Source: JAABTH01 sp964492615 (GTDB lineage Bacteria; Bacillota; Dethiobacteria; DTU022). From it: DNA of 64,000 nucleotides. The translations under genes were made by a program, and so were the position numbers. Location: contig CAZBKZ010000007.1 of assembly GCA_964492615.1 (NCBI GenBank), positions 21,560 through 85,559 on the forward strand, in the 5' to 3' direction. The notes under the pieces are model-generated. The model was not told where the DNA came from. It did not search any database and saw nothing but the letters and a program-made list of their open reading frames with translations. Each line of letters opens with the position of its first letter. Positions within the stretch are counted from its first letter, which is position 1. This document shows, in pieces, positions 42,501 to 51,683 of this stretch.

Positions 42501-42979
42501 GACTGTTCCCCTTCCTGCAAATCATCCGGGTCTAGCAGGCGAACTGCCTTATCGGTAAATAATACACCTTCAAGGTGATCTATTTCATGCTGTAAAACCC
42601 TGGCCAAAAACCCTTCAGCGGTAAGGCGAAAAGGCTTCCCCTCTCGATCGAGGGCGGTAACAACAACTCTGGTTGCCCGGGGCACTTCACCGTATGTTTG
42701 CGGAACGCTAAGGCAGCCCTCTACTCCAAGCTCTTCGCCGTCAGAAGTTTCACAGCGCGGATTAATCAATTCATAAATGGTTTCATCACCATCAAGAGCA
42801 ATAAGGATGCGCTTTGAAACCCCAACCTGGTTAGCGGCAAGGCCTACACCGTTCGCCTCCTGCATCGTTTCACGCATGTCGTCAAGCAGGCGTATAACGC
42901 CGCTGTTGATTTTCCCTACTTCAGCCGCCCGCTTGCGGAGCACAGGGTGATTATCTTTTAGTATGTTTCGTAAAGACAT
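42497..42979 (-). CDS. def: Peptide deformylase
   Basis: From ATG 42979 the protein has 160 residues, the family's usual size, beginning SLRNILKDNHPVLRK. Metal-site motifs are GVGLAANQVG, EGCLSVP and LQHEIDHLEG. Upstream in-frame codons back to 43069 do not resemble deformylase. A Shine-Dalgarno-like GAGGTG lies about 26 bases upstream with a GC-rich hairpin between it and the ATG. A GTG within it is an alternative start. Confidence 0.93.
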   Translation of the reverse strand: MSLRNILKDNHPVLRKRAAEVGKINSGVIRLLDDMRETMQEANGVGLAANQVGVSKRILIALDGDETIYELINPRCETSDGEELGVEGCLSVPQTYGEVPRATRVVVTALDREGKPFRLTAEGFLARVLQHEIDHLEGVLFTDKAVRLLDPDDLQEGEQS

Positions 42980-43079
42980 ATAATTACCGGGTTGAAACCC
43001 GGCCAACACCTCGCTTTCGCCGTTTTTCGTTCGTTTATTATGGTGAAAGGGTCGTGCAGGCCTTTTCACTACTGTTAAA

Positions 43080-45281
43080 TTATAGCACTACAAGAGGGTT
43101 AAAATCTACTGTCATGCGCACAGGCCAGGCCGGTTTGACACTGTGGTATTCCCGGATAACTTTTTTTAAACCGGGAGAGATCCGGGTCAGGGCTTTGCCC
43201 TTGATTACTGTCTGCACCCTGAACATTTCTTTTATTCTGTAAAGGGAGGCCGGGGCCGGGCCGAGGATTTCGGCACCTTCAACAACAGGCTCTAACAGAG
43301 AGGTCATCCAGCTTGCAGCTTCAAAAACTTTTTTTTCATCACTGCCGCTGAAGAGTAAACGTATCAAATCTGAAAAGGGAGGGTATTCAAGCTGGCGCCT
43401 GTTCTCAATTTCCGCCTCATAAAAAGTATGATAATCGTGCTCCGCGGCAGCCAAAATGCTATAATGCCCGGGGTGATAAGTCTGGACAATTACCCTGCCC
43501 CCGCGCTCTCCTCGCGCAGTCCGTCCAGCTACCTGAGTCAGCAGCTGAAAGGTGCGTTCCGGGGCACGAAAATCAGGAAGGTTAAGGGCAGTATCAGCGG
43601 CAACCACTCCAACCAGAGTAACATCTGGAAAATCAAAACCCTTGGCAATCATCTGGGTTCCGATTAGAATAGTAGCCGAACGTTCTCTGAACTGTTTGTA
43701 ATACCGGCTGTGCGCCTGCCTGCTGCTGGTTGTATCGCTATCCATGCGAATCAGCGAAAGCTGGGGGTAGAGCTTTTTAACTTCATCCTCCACTCTCTGC
43801 GTTCCGGCACTGAAATAACGTATTTTAATACCCCCGCAATCGGGGCAGCTCTGGGGTACTTCCGCCTCGTAACCGCAGTAATGGCAACACATTCGCTCAC
43901 GGTCCAGGTGCAGGGTCAGGGACACGTCACAAGAAGGGCAGCGAACCACGTAGCCGCATTCCCGGCACAGGACAAACCCTGAAAAGCCACGGCGGTTAAT
44001 GAAAAGAAGGGCCTGTTCATCCCTGCTGACAACTCCTTCCAGTTCCTGCAGCAGGAGGCGGCTGAATATGTGACGGTGATTATCTTTCAGCTCACTGCGC
44101 ATATCTACTATAGTAACCGGAGGAAGCTGAGTGGGAGTTACTCTTGAGGGCATGTCCAGGAGCAGGTCTTCTCCCTCTACAGCCCTGTAATAGCTTTCCA
44201 GTGAAGGTGTTGCGCTGCCAAGAAGTAAAACAGCCCGGTGATAGCGAGCTCTCCACCAGGCTACGTCACGGGCATGATAGCGAGGCGCTTCTTCCTGCTT
44301 ATAAGTGGTTTCATGTTCTTCATCAATCACAATCAGACCGATTCGGTTGAGGGGAGCAAAAACAGCAGACCTGGCCCCAAGGACTACGCGGGCTTCACCT
44401 TTTTTAATCCTGAACCAGAAACGACTTTTCTCTGCCGGAGTAAGCCGGCTGTGAAGAACGGCTACTTCACCGGGAAAACGCCCTTCAAAATGTTCGATCA
44501 TCTGCGGGGTGAGAGCTATCTCAGGAACAAGGACCAATGCTGTTCTATTCTCTTCAAGGCAGGCATCGATACTGTGCATATATATCTCCGTTTTCCCGCT
44601 GGCAGTTACTCCATGCAGCAGGATGCGGCTTGCCTGGCCTTCGTTAAGCTTTGCGCTGATCCGGCTAAAGCATTCGGCCTGCTCCCGGCTAAGCCGGTGA
44701 GGTGTTGTGGCTCCGGCAGCCGGTTTCTTATTTTTATGTTGCGGCTCAGGAGTGAAATATTCAATAAGTCCCCGTTTATCCAGGTTTCGGATTGTTGAAG
44801 CTGTAACATCCAGGGATTCCAGTTTTTTACGGGACAGTGGCCCCTGCTCGAGCAATAATTCCATAGCTTTTTTCTGGGCAGGGGTTTTTTTTAGTTCAGC
44901 GATGGAAACCGGTTCTACAGCCCTGATCAGCTGCGGTCCGGAAGGTTTTTTACCCTGGCGGAATGATGCCGGAACCATGGCGTTAAGGGCATCGATCCTG
45001 CGGCAGTAGCAACGATTGGCCAGCCAGCTGACCATGGCAATCTGCTCAGCTGTTAAAACCGGTTCCGGATCGCTGATTGAAATTATATCGCGCAGCTTTA
45101 CAATTTGAGTTTCTTTCATCAAACGCAGGATATATCCTTCGGTACGGCGGTTACCGAGAGGGATGTTAACCTTCATACCGGGCTGCAGCCGACCTGCCAG
45201 TTCATCCGGGATTGAGTAATGGAAAGGACGATCGATGGCATTGCTGACCAGATCTATAATGATTTCTGCATATCTTAGCAT
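43080..45281 (-). CDS. priA: Primosomal replication-restart helicase PriA
   Basis: A 733-residue superfamily 2 helicase. It has an N-terminal 3'-end-binding domain, a P-loop (HGVTASGKTEIYM), a DEEH box (VIDEEHETTYKQEEAPRYH), and a zinc-binding insertion with four CxxC pairs (CRECGYVVRCPSC; CCHYCG; CPDCG) between the helicase lobes. It restarts stalled replication forks. Separated by 60 bases from the divergent SpoIIM-like gene. Confidence 0.96.
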   Translation of the reverse strand: MLRYAEIIIDLVSNAIDRPFHYSIPDELAGRLQPGMKVNIPLGNRRTEGYILRLMKETQIVKLRDIISISDPEPVLTAEQIAMVSWLANRCYCRRIDALNAMVPASFRQGKKPSGPQLIRAVEPVSIAELKKTPAQKKAMELLLEQGPLSRKKLESLDVTASTIRNLDKRGLIEYFTPEPQHKNKKPAAGATTPHRLSREQAECFSRISAKLNEGQASRILLHGVTASGKTEIYMHSIDACLEENRTALVLVPEIALTPQMIEHFEGRFPGEVAVLHSRLTPAEKSRFWFRIKKGEARVVLGARSAVFAPLNRIGLIVIDEEHETTYKQEEAPRYHARDVAWWRARYHRAVLLLGSATPSLESYYRAVEGEDLLLDMPSRVTPTQLPPVTIVDMRSELKDNHRHIFSRLLLQELEGVVSRDEQALLFINRRGFSGFVLCRECGYVVRCPSCDVSLTLHLDRERMCCHYCGYEAEVPQSCPDCGGIKIRYFSAGTQRVEDEVKKLYPQLSLIRMDSDTTSSRQAHSRYYKQFRERSATILIGTQMIAKGFDFPDVTLVGVVAADTALNLPDFRAPERTFQLLTQVAGRTARGERGGRVIVQTYHPGHYSILAAAEHDYHTFYEAEIENRRQLEYPPFSDLIRLLFSGSDEKKVFEAASWMTSLLEPVVEGAEILGPAPASLYRIKEMFRVQTVIKGKALTRISPGLKKVIREYHSVKPAWPVRMTVDFNPLVVL

Positions 45282-45347
45282 ATATTTACCCCATGTTTCT
45301 CTTTTGGTATTATAGGAACAAGCAATCGGCAGAAAGCAGGTTTGCAG

Positions 45348-45962
45348 ATGATTTTAACCAGGGTTAAAAATGTACTCAGTGAAAACCGTTCTTGGATTTA
45401 TATTGCCATGGTAATATTTACAACCAGCGCTGTACTGTTTTATATCCAGACTCCTTTGGCCCCGGCAGAACTAGGCAGCACCCTGGAGCACCAGCTTGAA
45501 GAGGTGGCCGCACTGCTTGAGGTCCTGCTTACGATGAATCCCTTTGTCAGCGCCCTATTCATTTTCATCAACAACTTTATCTCAATGGCGCAAATGCTCG
45601 TCCTGGGGGTAATAGCAGGAATATCTCCCCTCTTTACCATCGGTCTGAACGGAGCGGTTATCGGAATGCTTTTATCGGTTACATCAATGGAAGGGGTTCC
45701 CCTGCTCCCTGCAATTATACTGGGTATACTACCGCATGGTATATTTGAACTTTTTGCATTTTTCCTGTGCGGAGCGCTGGGCCTTAAATTCGGTTACCAC
45801 TGCATAGCTTCACCCCTGCCGGGTAAAACTCGCCTGCAGAGCTATCGTTATATCTGGAAAGAGGTTATTTCAGTGCTGCCCCTGGTAACAATATTACTTT
45901 TTGTGGCAGCATTGATCGAAATTATTATTACCCCGCGTTTACTCGGGTTAATAACACCATGA
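45348..45962 (+). CDS. SpoIIM/DUF95-family membrane protein
   Basis: I choose ATG 45348 (weak AGCAGG upstream); TTG 45342 would add two residues. The protein of about 204 residues has five or so membrane helices and the family's central NNFISMAQMLVLG and ILPHGIFELFAF stretches. SpoIIM belongs to the forespore-engulfment complex in spore formers, but DUF95 proteins are also found in non-spore-formers. It is inserted opposite to the surrounding priA and coaBC genes. Confidence 0.85.
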   Translation: MILTRVKNVLSENRSWIYIAMVIFTTSAVLFYIQTPLAPAELGSTLEHQLEEVAALLEVLLTMNPFVSALFIFINNFISMAQMLVLGVIAGISPLFTIGLNGAVIGMLLSVTSMEGVPLLPAIILGILPHGIFELFAFFLCGALGLKFGYHCIASPLPGKTRLQSYRYIWKEVISVLPLVTILLFVAALIEIIITPRLLGLITP

Positions 45963-47150
45963 TCATCTTTTGTTAAGCAAACCGGCAACCCGATCCAGGA
46001 TCAGGTGAGACAGCTCTTCTTTTTCCATCAGGGGCAATACTTCTACCGAGCCTTCACGATCGATGATCGATACCCGGTTTGTTTTAACTGCAAAACCGGC
46101 TCCTGGATCGCTTAAATCATTGGCTATAATCATATCCAGGTTTTTCTTTATTAACTTTTCATGCGCGTGTTCAATGGTATGCTCTGTTTCAGCAGCAAAC
46201 CCGACCAGGGTTCGACTGCCCTTATTTCGTCCGAGCTCGAGCAGTATATCACGGTTCAAAACCATATCGAGCTTCATGCTACCCCGGTCTTTCTTTACTT
46301 TTTGTTCTTCTATCTCGGCTGGACGGTAGTCGGAAACAGCTGCTGCTTTAATAACAAGATCGGCGCTGTTGTAATAACCGAGTACGGCATTGCGCATTTC
46401 TTCGGCCGTGGTGACAGAAACAGTCTTTACACCCATGGGAGGGTCAAGATAGGTAGGACCGCTGACAAGAACTACTTCAGCTCCTCGTTCGTGCAGTGCC
46501 CGGGCCAGGGTGTAACCCATTAAGCCTGTAGAAGGGTTTGTTAGAAAACGGACCGGATCAAGATGTTCCCTGGTAGGCCCTGCGGTAACAATTGCTTTAA
46601 CACCCTGAAAATCTTTTTCCACCAAAACTGAGCGGCAAAAAGCCAGTATATCGACAGGTTCCGGCATACGTCCGCGGCCATAAACGCCACAAGCCAGCTC
46701 TCCGGAATCAGGATCCAGGATATGACATTCCTGTTCTTTTAAAATACGCACGTTTTCCTGAACGGCCCGGTGCCCATACATGTTTACATTCATGGAGGGA
46801 ACAATAACTGTGGGGCAAGTAGCTGCCAGGTAAAGGGTTGTTAAAAGGTTATCAGCCAATCCTGAGGCCATTTTCCCAATTGTATTGGCAGTAGCCGGAG
46901 CGACAACAAGCAGTTCAACCTGATCGAGAAGATCAATATGAGGGATAGCCGCTCCCACATTACCGTCAAACATGTTTTTATAAACCGGATTCCCGGTAAG
47001 GGTTTGAAAGGTTAAAGGAGTTATAAATTCAACGGCAGCCGGGGTCATAACCACCCTGACATCAGTGCCCTGTTTGATAAACAACCTGGCCAGTTCGGCC
47101 GCTTTATAAGCTGCAATACCTCCTGATACGCCAAGAATAACTCTTTTCAT
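45963..47150 (-). CDS. coaBC: Bifunctional phosphopantothenoylcysteine decarboxylase / phosphopantothenate-cysteine ligase
   Basis: A 395-residue fusion (Dfp). The N-terminal flavin decarboxylase CoaC has GVSGGIAAYKAAELA, APATANTIGKMA and the PSMNVNMY substrate clamp; the C-terminal CoaB ligase has VTAGPTREHLDPVRFLTN and KAAAVSDYRP. Two steps of CoA synthesis. Lies 13 bases after rpoZ; its end is adjacent to the end of the convergent SpoIIM-like gene. Confidence 0.97.
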   Translation of the reverse strand: MKRVILGVSGGIAAYKAAELARLFIKQGTDVRVVMTPAAVEFITPLTFQTLTGNPVYKNMFDGNVGAAIPHIDLLDQVELLVVAPATANTIGKMASGLADNLLTTLYLAATCPTVIVPSMNVNMYGHRAVQENVRILKEQECHILDPDSGELACGVYGRGRMPEPVDILAFCRSVLVEKDFQGVKAIVTAGPTREHLDPVRFLTNPSTGLMGYTLARALHERGAEVVLVSGPTYLDPPMGVKTVSVTTAEEMRNAVLGYYNSADLVIKAAAVSDYRPAEIEEQKVKKDRGSMKLDMVLNRDILLELGRNKGSRTLVGFAAETEHTIEHAHEKLIKKNLDMIIANDLSDPGAGFAVKTNRVSIIDREGSVEVLPLMEKEELSHLILDRVAGLLNKR

Positions 47151-47163
47151 AACCTATTTCTCC

Positions 47164-47373
47164 CTATTTAATGCCATCACGAATACGTTCATACTCAATA
47201 TTGCCTTCTTCTATCTCGTGCAGGGCGGTTGTAACTTCCTTGCTGTAATCAGCTTCAATACTCTTCTTACTGCCGCTTCTCAACTGACGGCCTCTTTTGG
47301 CCGCTGCAATAACCAGGGTATACTTGCTATCTACTTTGCCCAGCAATTCATCAATTGAAGGATAGATCATCAT
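47164..47373 (-). CDS. rpoZ: RNA polymerase omega subunit
   Basis: A 69-residue protein: MIYPSIDELLGKVDSKYTLV, AAAKRGRQL and an acidic end, as usual for Firmicute omega. Assists beta' folding in RNA polymerase. Its start overlaps the gmk end by 23 bases. Confidence 0.95.
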   Translation of the reverse strand: MMIYPSIDELLGKVDSKYTLVIAAAKRGRQLRSGSKKSIEADYSKEVTTALHEIEEGNIEYERIRDGIK

Positions 47374-47974
47374 TATTCACCTCCAGACCAGGTGGTTTCA
47401 AACCACGGTTAACCCGGCATTTTTCAACATCGAGGATGGAACTGACTAAGCCGACAGCATTTTCAACGGTATCGTTAATCACCAGGTAATCATAAAGATT
47501 GTAAGCCTTTATTTCTTCACTGGCTGCCAAAAGCCGCTGCCTGATCCTGGCTGCATCTTCAGTTCCCCTGCCTTTTATTCTACTTTCGAGAGCTTCCATT
47601 GAAGGAGGCGCTAAGAAAACCAGCACTGCGCCCGGCATTTTTTTTCTAACCTGTGCGGCGCCCTGCACATCAATTTCAAGGATCAAATCATCACCGCGCG
47701 ATGTAACTTCGTTAACAGTTTTCAACAGGGTCCCGTAATAATGGTTGTGTACCCTGGCCCATTCAAGAAATGCGCCTTCCCTGATCATTTCCTTGAACCG
47801 GGGCAGTTCGGTAAAATTATACTCGCGCCCTTCCTCCTCATTATCACGCGGAGGTCGTGTTGTAGTAGAAATCGACAAGGTCAGATCTTTCCTGATTTCG
47901 ACCAGGCGCTTGCATACTGTTCCCTTTCCAACTCCTGAAGGTCCTGATATTACTAACAATAACCCTTTAGCCAT
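47351..47974 (-). CDS. gmk: Guanylate kinase
   Basis: Start at ATG 47974 behind GGGGGAGTG gives 207 residues. P-loop SGPSGVGKGTVCKRL, then STTTRPPRDNEEEGREYNF and the GNGT-like YYGTLLKTV. Phosphorylates GMP to GDP. The longer reading frame upstream runs into remA and has no reason to be used. Confidence 0.96.
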   Translation of the reverse strand: MAKGLLLVISGPSGVGKGTVCKRLVEIRKDLTLSISTTTRPPRDNEEEGREYNFTELPRFKEMIREGAFLEWARVHNHYYGTLLKTVNEVTSRGDDLILEIDVQGAAQVRKKMPGAVLVFLAPPSMEALESRIKGRGTEDAARIRQRLLAASEEIKAYNLYDYLVINDTVENAVGLVSSILDVEKCRVNRGLKPPGLEVNNDDLSFN

Positions 47975-47990
47975 TGACACTCCCCCAGAC

Positions 47991-48263
47991 CTATTCTTCG
48001 CTGTTGTTTTCATCGGCGGCATCTTTTGCCTGCAGCCGGTGCTTTACTGTTTCCGGCTGAACTGCGGATAAAATTATGTGACCGCTGTCAGCAAATATAA
48101 CAGCCCTGGTGCGCCGTCCATAAGTTGCATCAATCAGCAGCCCCCGATCGCGGGCTTCACTGATTACCCTTTTTATCGGGGCTGACTCAGGGCTGACTAT
48201 CGCTATTATCCGTCCTGAAGATACAATATTACCAAATCCAATATTAACTAGCCTGGTTGTCAT
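47991..48263 (-). CDS. remA: RemA-family (DUF370) regulator
   Basis: A 90-residue protein starting with LVNIGFGNIVSSGRIIAIVSPESAPIKR, the RemA signature. RemA is a DNA-binding activator of matrix and osmoprotection genes in Bacillus; its targets in Clostridia are unknown. It sits between yicC and gmk as in most Firmicutes. Confidence 0.93.
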   Translation of the reverse strand: MTTRLVNIGFGNIVSSGRIIAIVSPESAPIKRVISEARDRGLLIDATYGRRTRAVIFADSGHIILSAVQPETVKHRLQAKDAADENNSEE

Positions 48264-48279
48264 GGCATAACCCCTTTCC

Positions 48280-49155
48280 TTATTCGAGGTTCTGAATCTG
48301 TTCTCTTATTTTCTCCAGTTCGGCTTTCATATCAACAACAAGATTAGTCAACTGGTAATCTCCGGCTTTTGATCCAATTGTATTTACTTCGCGAAACATT
48401 TCCTGAGCGATGAAATCAAGTTTTCGCCCGACCGGCAGATCGCCATTTATATTAGATCTAAAAGCATCTATATGGCTTTTCAGGCGAACCAGCTCTTCAT
48501 CAACACCCATCCTCTCGACCAGTATAGCACTTTCCATCAACAACCTGGTCTCTTCAAACTGGCCGGCCAGAAGTTCTTCAAACTTTTGTTCCATCCGGTT
48601 GCGGCATTCGTCTTTTGCATCCTCAGCCCGGGCAGCGGCTTCAGAAACCATCTCTTCCATTTTACCACATCTTTCCAACAAATCGCGGCAAAGATTTTCT
48701 CCCTCCCGGCAACGCTGCTCAAGCAGATAACCGAGAGCTTCTGCCAGAGCTTCTCCCGCGATCGGCCAAACCTGGTCTTCAGTCAAAGTGATCCCCGCAG
48801 GCTTAAAGAGTTCAGGCATTTGCAGCAGGTGTTTAAGCTTGATTTCTTCATTCAAATCTAGACGTGAAGCCAACTGGTTCAAAGAAGAGTAGTAATCTTC
48901 GGCAAGATCATAGTTAACCTTAACCTGGCGCAGCCCCGAAGGTATTTCATCTATTATCAGGTTAACATCCACCCTGCCCCTGTTGATCTTTTCCTGCAAT
49001 AATCGTCTCACACGGTCTTCCAGCGAATAGAGCTCCCGGGGCAGCCGAATTGAAAAATCGGCATAACGGTGGTTGACCGAGCGCATTTCTACTGAAAATG
49101 TAAAACCATCTTTTGAGCAGGTAGCGCGCCCATAACCGGTCATACTTTTTATCAT
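48280..49155 (-). CDS. yicC: YicC-family endoribonuclease
   Basis: This 291-residue protein begins IKSMTGYGRA and ends with the conserved region GRKLDFIAQEMFREVNTIGSKAGD, both family signatures. YicC proteins have been linked to RNA cleavage and small-RNA turnover. First gene of the yicC-remA-gmk-rpoZ-coaBC run; 179 bases from the divergent rqcH. Confidence 0.92.
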   Translation of the reverse strand: MIKSMTGYGRATCSKDGFTFSVEMRSVNHRYADFSIRLPRELYSLEDRVRRLLQEKINRGRVDVNLIIDEIPSGLRQVKVNYDLAEDYYSSLNQLASRLDLNEEIKLKHLLQMPELFKPAGITLTEDQVWPIAGEALAEALGYLLEQRCREGENLCRDLLERCGKMEEMVSEAAARAEDAKDECRNRMEQKFEELLAGQFEETRLLMESAILVERMGVDEELVRLKSHIDAFRSNINGDLPVGRKLDFIAQEMFREVNTIGSKAGDYQLTNLVVDMKAELEKIREQIQNLE

Positions 49156-49334
49156 GGCATTTATCCTTTTATTAATAGATTAAGTACTGCGTTAATATTA
49201 ACATCAAACCAGGGCAATCTCAAGGTGCAAATAAAGCCTGAACTGCACTCCATTCTTCAACAGACTGGAGGTTGCCAAGTGGTAACAAAGCAATTATACT
49301 CAATTGCGGAAGAAAGATCACGGAGGTTTTACAT

Positions 49335-51071
49335 ATGTCTTTTGATACCCTGATCATGCAAAGGGTTACCCGCGAGCTTAACGAAAGGCTTTCAGGCGCT
49401 TCTGCACAACGTATAACCGAACCTGCACGGGGTGAAATTGCAATAGAATTCTATTCGCACAATGGCCGCGATACGCTGTTATTTTCCATTGAGTCGAATT
49501 ACGCCCGGGTTCACCTGGCCGGGAAACAGCACAGAGGGAAAAAACAGTCTGACCAGCCCTCTCCTTTCTGCATGCTATTGAGAAAATATCTTACAGGCGG
49601 CAGGGCTATTTCTTTCAGCAACCCGCCCCTGGAGAGAATTATGGAGATAGCTTTCAGTCCTCCGGATGGCTTGCCACCGGTTAGGTTAATCGCTGAGATC
49701 ATGAACAGGCGCAGCAACCTTATTTTAGTTGATGGTGATAACAAGATTCTCGGCGCTATAAAAACGGTAGGCCCTGATAAAAATCACAAAAGATCTGTTT
49801 TGCCGGGTGAAAAATATGTGCCTGTTCCCACGCAGGATAAGTTAAATCCACATACTGTTTCCGAAGAAGAACTTGGCTTATCCATGGATGATTTAATCTC
49901 TGCCGGAAAAAACCCGGAACAGGCTCTTTTCGGTTCGGTTGAAGGAGTAAGCCCCCTTACTGCACGCGAACTGCTTTACCGTGCCGGATGGAACACCACC
50001 GCTGTTAATAAAACAGGTTACAAACATCTGCACATTGAACTGCGCTCCCTGTTCGGTAAGGCGGAAAAGAATCTCCTGCAGCCCTCATATTACCCCTCAC
50101 AGCAAATCTATGCTGTCATGCCCCTGGCTCACCTGGGTGAGGAGAAACCGGTTACGTTTGATTCTGTTAATACCCTGCTTAACCAATTTTATGGTGAAAA
50201 AATACAGCGGGACAGGGAAAAAACAGTCCGTGACCGTTTAAAAACGGGCGTTGAAAAACGCTTAAAATCACTTGCTTTAAGAGAGAAACGCCAAAGAAAA
50301 GAGCTTTCAACCTCAGAGAAGGCTCCACAGTACCGTCTCTACGGAGAGACTCTGCTGGCTTATGGCGATCAAGTTCCAAAAGGCGCTGAAACTGCATCAC
50401 TGCCTGACTTATACAACCCGGAGGAAAGAATAGTTGTTCCGCTCAACCCTGCTAAAAATGCTGCAACTAATGCCCGGTATTTTTTTAACCGTTACCGTAA
50501 GGCAAAAAACGGCAGAGATAAGGTTTTAAAACAACTTGCCCGGACCAGGAATGAAATTGAATACTGCCGCGAATTACTATATAGTATTGAAAGCAGCAGC
50601 GGAGATTCGCTGACCGAGATCAGGGAAGAACTGGTTGATGCGGGATATATTAAAGAAAAAAAGAAAAGCCAGCGACGCAGGGAAAGCTCTCCCAGCCCTC
50701 TTTCTTATAAAACTTCTTCCGGTTTAACTATCCTGGTTGGCAGGAACAACCGTCAAAATGACTATATCACTTTTCAGGCTGCCGTCCGGCGCGATACATG
50801 GTTCCATGTCCGGCTTATCCCGGGCAGCCATGTAGTATTAAAGGAAACCACCTTCCCACCTTCCCCTGATGATTGCCGGGAGGCTGCTTTTCTGGCCGCT
50901 TATTTCAGTAAGGGTCGTGAAAACAGGGCAGTTGATGTTGATTATACTGAAATCCGCCATGTGCGGCGCAGGCCCGGCGGTAATCCGGGACTGGTTTTCT
51001 ATGAAAACTATGAAACTATAACCGTTAACCCCGGCAATGAAAAGTTAAAAAATTTTTTTAAGCTTTCCTGA
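49335..51071 (+). CDS. rqcH: Rqc2/NEMF-family ribosome quality-control protein RqcH
   Basis: The ATG at 49335 follows CGGAGG, giving 578 residues that start SFDTLIMQRVTREL. The N-terminal NFACT-N domain has MNRRSNLILVDG and ILGAIKTV; coiled-coil segments follow (about 290-430), and the C-terminal NFACT-R domain has GRNNRQNDYITFQ and TWFHVRLIPGSHVVL. RqcH adds Ala tails to nascent chains on split 50S subunits. Also known as a fibronectin-binding-like protein (FbpA). Confidence 0.93.
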   Translation: MSFDTLIMQRVTRELNERLSGASAQRITEPARGEIAIEFYSHNGRDTLLFSIESNYARVHLAGKQHRGKKQSDQPSPFCMLLRKYLTGGRAISFSNPPLERIMEIAFSPPDGLPPVRLIAEIMNRRSNLILVDGDNKILGAIKTVGPDKNHKRSVLPGEKYVPVPTQDKLNPHTVSEEELGLSMDDLISAGKNPEQALFGSVEGVSPLTARELLYRAGWNTTAVNKTGYKHLHIELRSLFGKAEKNLLQPSYYPSQQIYAVMPLAHLGEEKPVTFDSVNTLLNQFYGEKIQRDREKTVRDRLKTGVEKRLKSLALREKRQRKELSTSEKAPQYRLYGETLLAYGDQVPKGAETASLPDLYNPEERIVVPLNPAKNAATNARYFFNRYRKAKNGRDKVLKQLARTRNEIEYCRELLYSIESSSGDSLTEIREELVDAGYIKEKKKSQRRRESSPSPLSYKTSSGLTILVGRNNRQNDYITFQAAVRRDTWFHVRLIPGSHVVLKETTFPPSPDDCREAAFLAAYFSKGRENRAVDVDYTEIRHVRRRPGGNPGLVFYENYETITVNPGNEKLKNFFKLS

Positions 51072-51220
51072 ACAGGAAATAGATTAAAGCAGTCGGGTAT
51101 ATTAAATAAAGGTTCGCCCGCCGAAAAAGAGCCGAAACAGCCCGATAAAACATTTATGTAACAGGAATCAACCCTGTGATAGAATAATATAAGTAATATC
51201 AAACAAGCGGAGGTATCCTA

Positions 51221-51679
51221 TTGCGCCTTTTTATTATTGCTACCTGTGTAGTTATTCTAGACCAGATTTCCAAGTATTTTGTAACGGTTTTCATGCAAAC
51301 AGGACAATCAATAGCGCTGATCAGGGATTTTCTCCATATCACCTATGTTCTTAACCCGGGGGCCGCTTTCGGTATGCTCCCCTACCAAACCCTGTTCTTT
51401 GTGATCATAACCTTACTGGTAATCTGTTTTATAATATACTACCACCGCACCCTTGGTGACGGCCGCAATCTGTTAAAAGTGGCGCTTGCCCTGCAGCTTG
51501 GCGGAGCAATCGGTAATCTGATCGACAGGATCATTCGCAACGGCTACGTGGTCGATTTTATTGATTTTAAAATATGGCCCCCTGTTTTTAACGTGGCTGA
51601 TTCGGCCCTGGTAATTGGGATAGTCTTGTTCATTTTTGCTTTCTGGAGAGATCCCGAACTGAGAAACGAAAGGAGTTAG
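51221..51679 (+). CDS. lspA: Lipoprotein signal peptidase (signal peptidase II)
   Basis: A 152-residue protein with four membrane helices and the two catalytic Asp motifs: GGAIGNLIDRI and FNVADSALVIG. TTG 51221 is the start, 6 bases behind CGGAGGTA. It cuts prolipoproteins and is placed ahead of lgt, the enzyme acting just before it. Confidence 0.96.
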   Translation: MRLFIIATCVVILDQISKYFVTVFMQTGQSIALIRDFLHITYVLNPGAAFGMLPYQTLFFVIITLLVICFIIYYHRTLGDGRNLLKVALALQLGGAIGNLIDRIIRNGYVVDFIDFKIWPPVFNVADSALVIGIVLFIFAFWRDPELRNERS

Positions 51680-51683
51680 ATAA

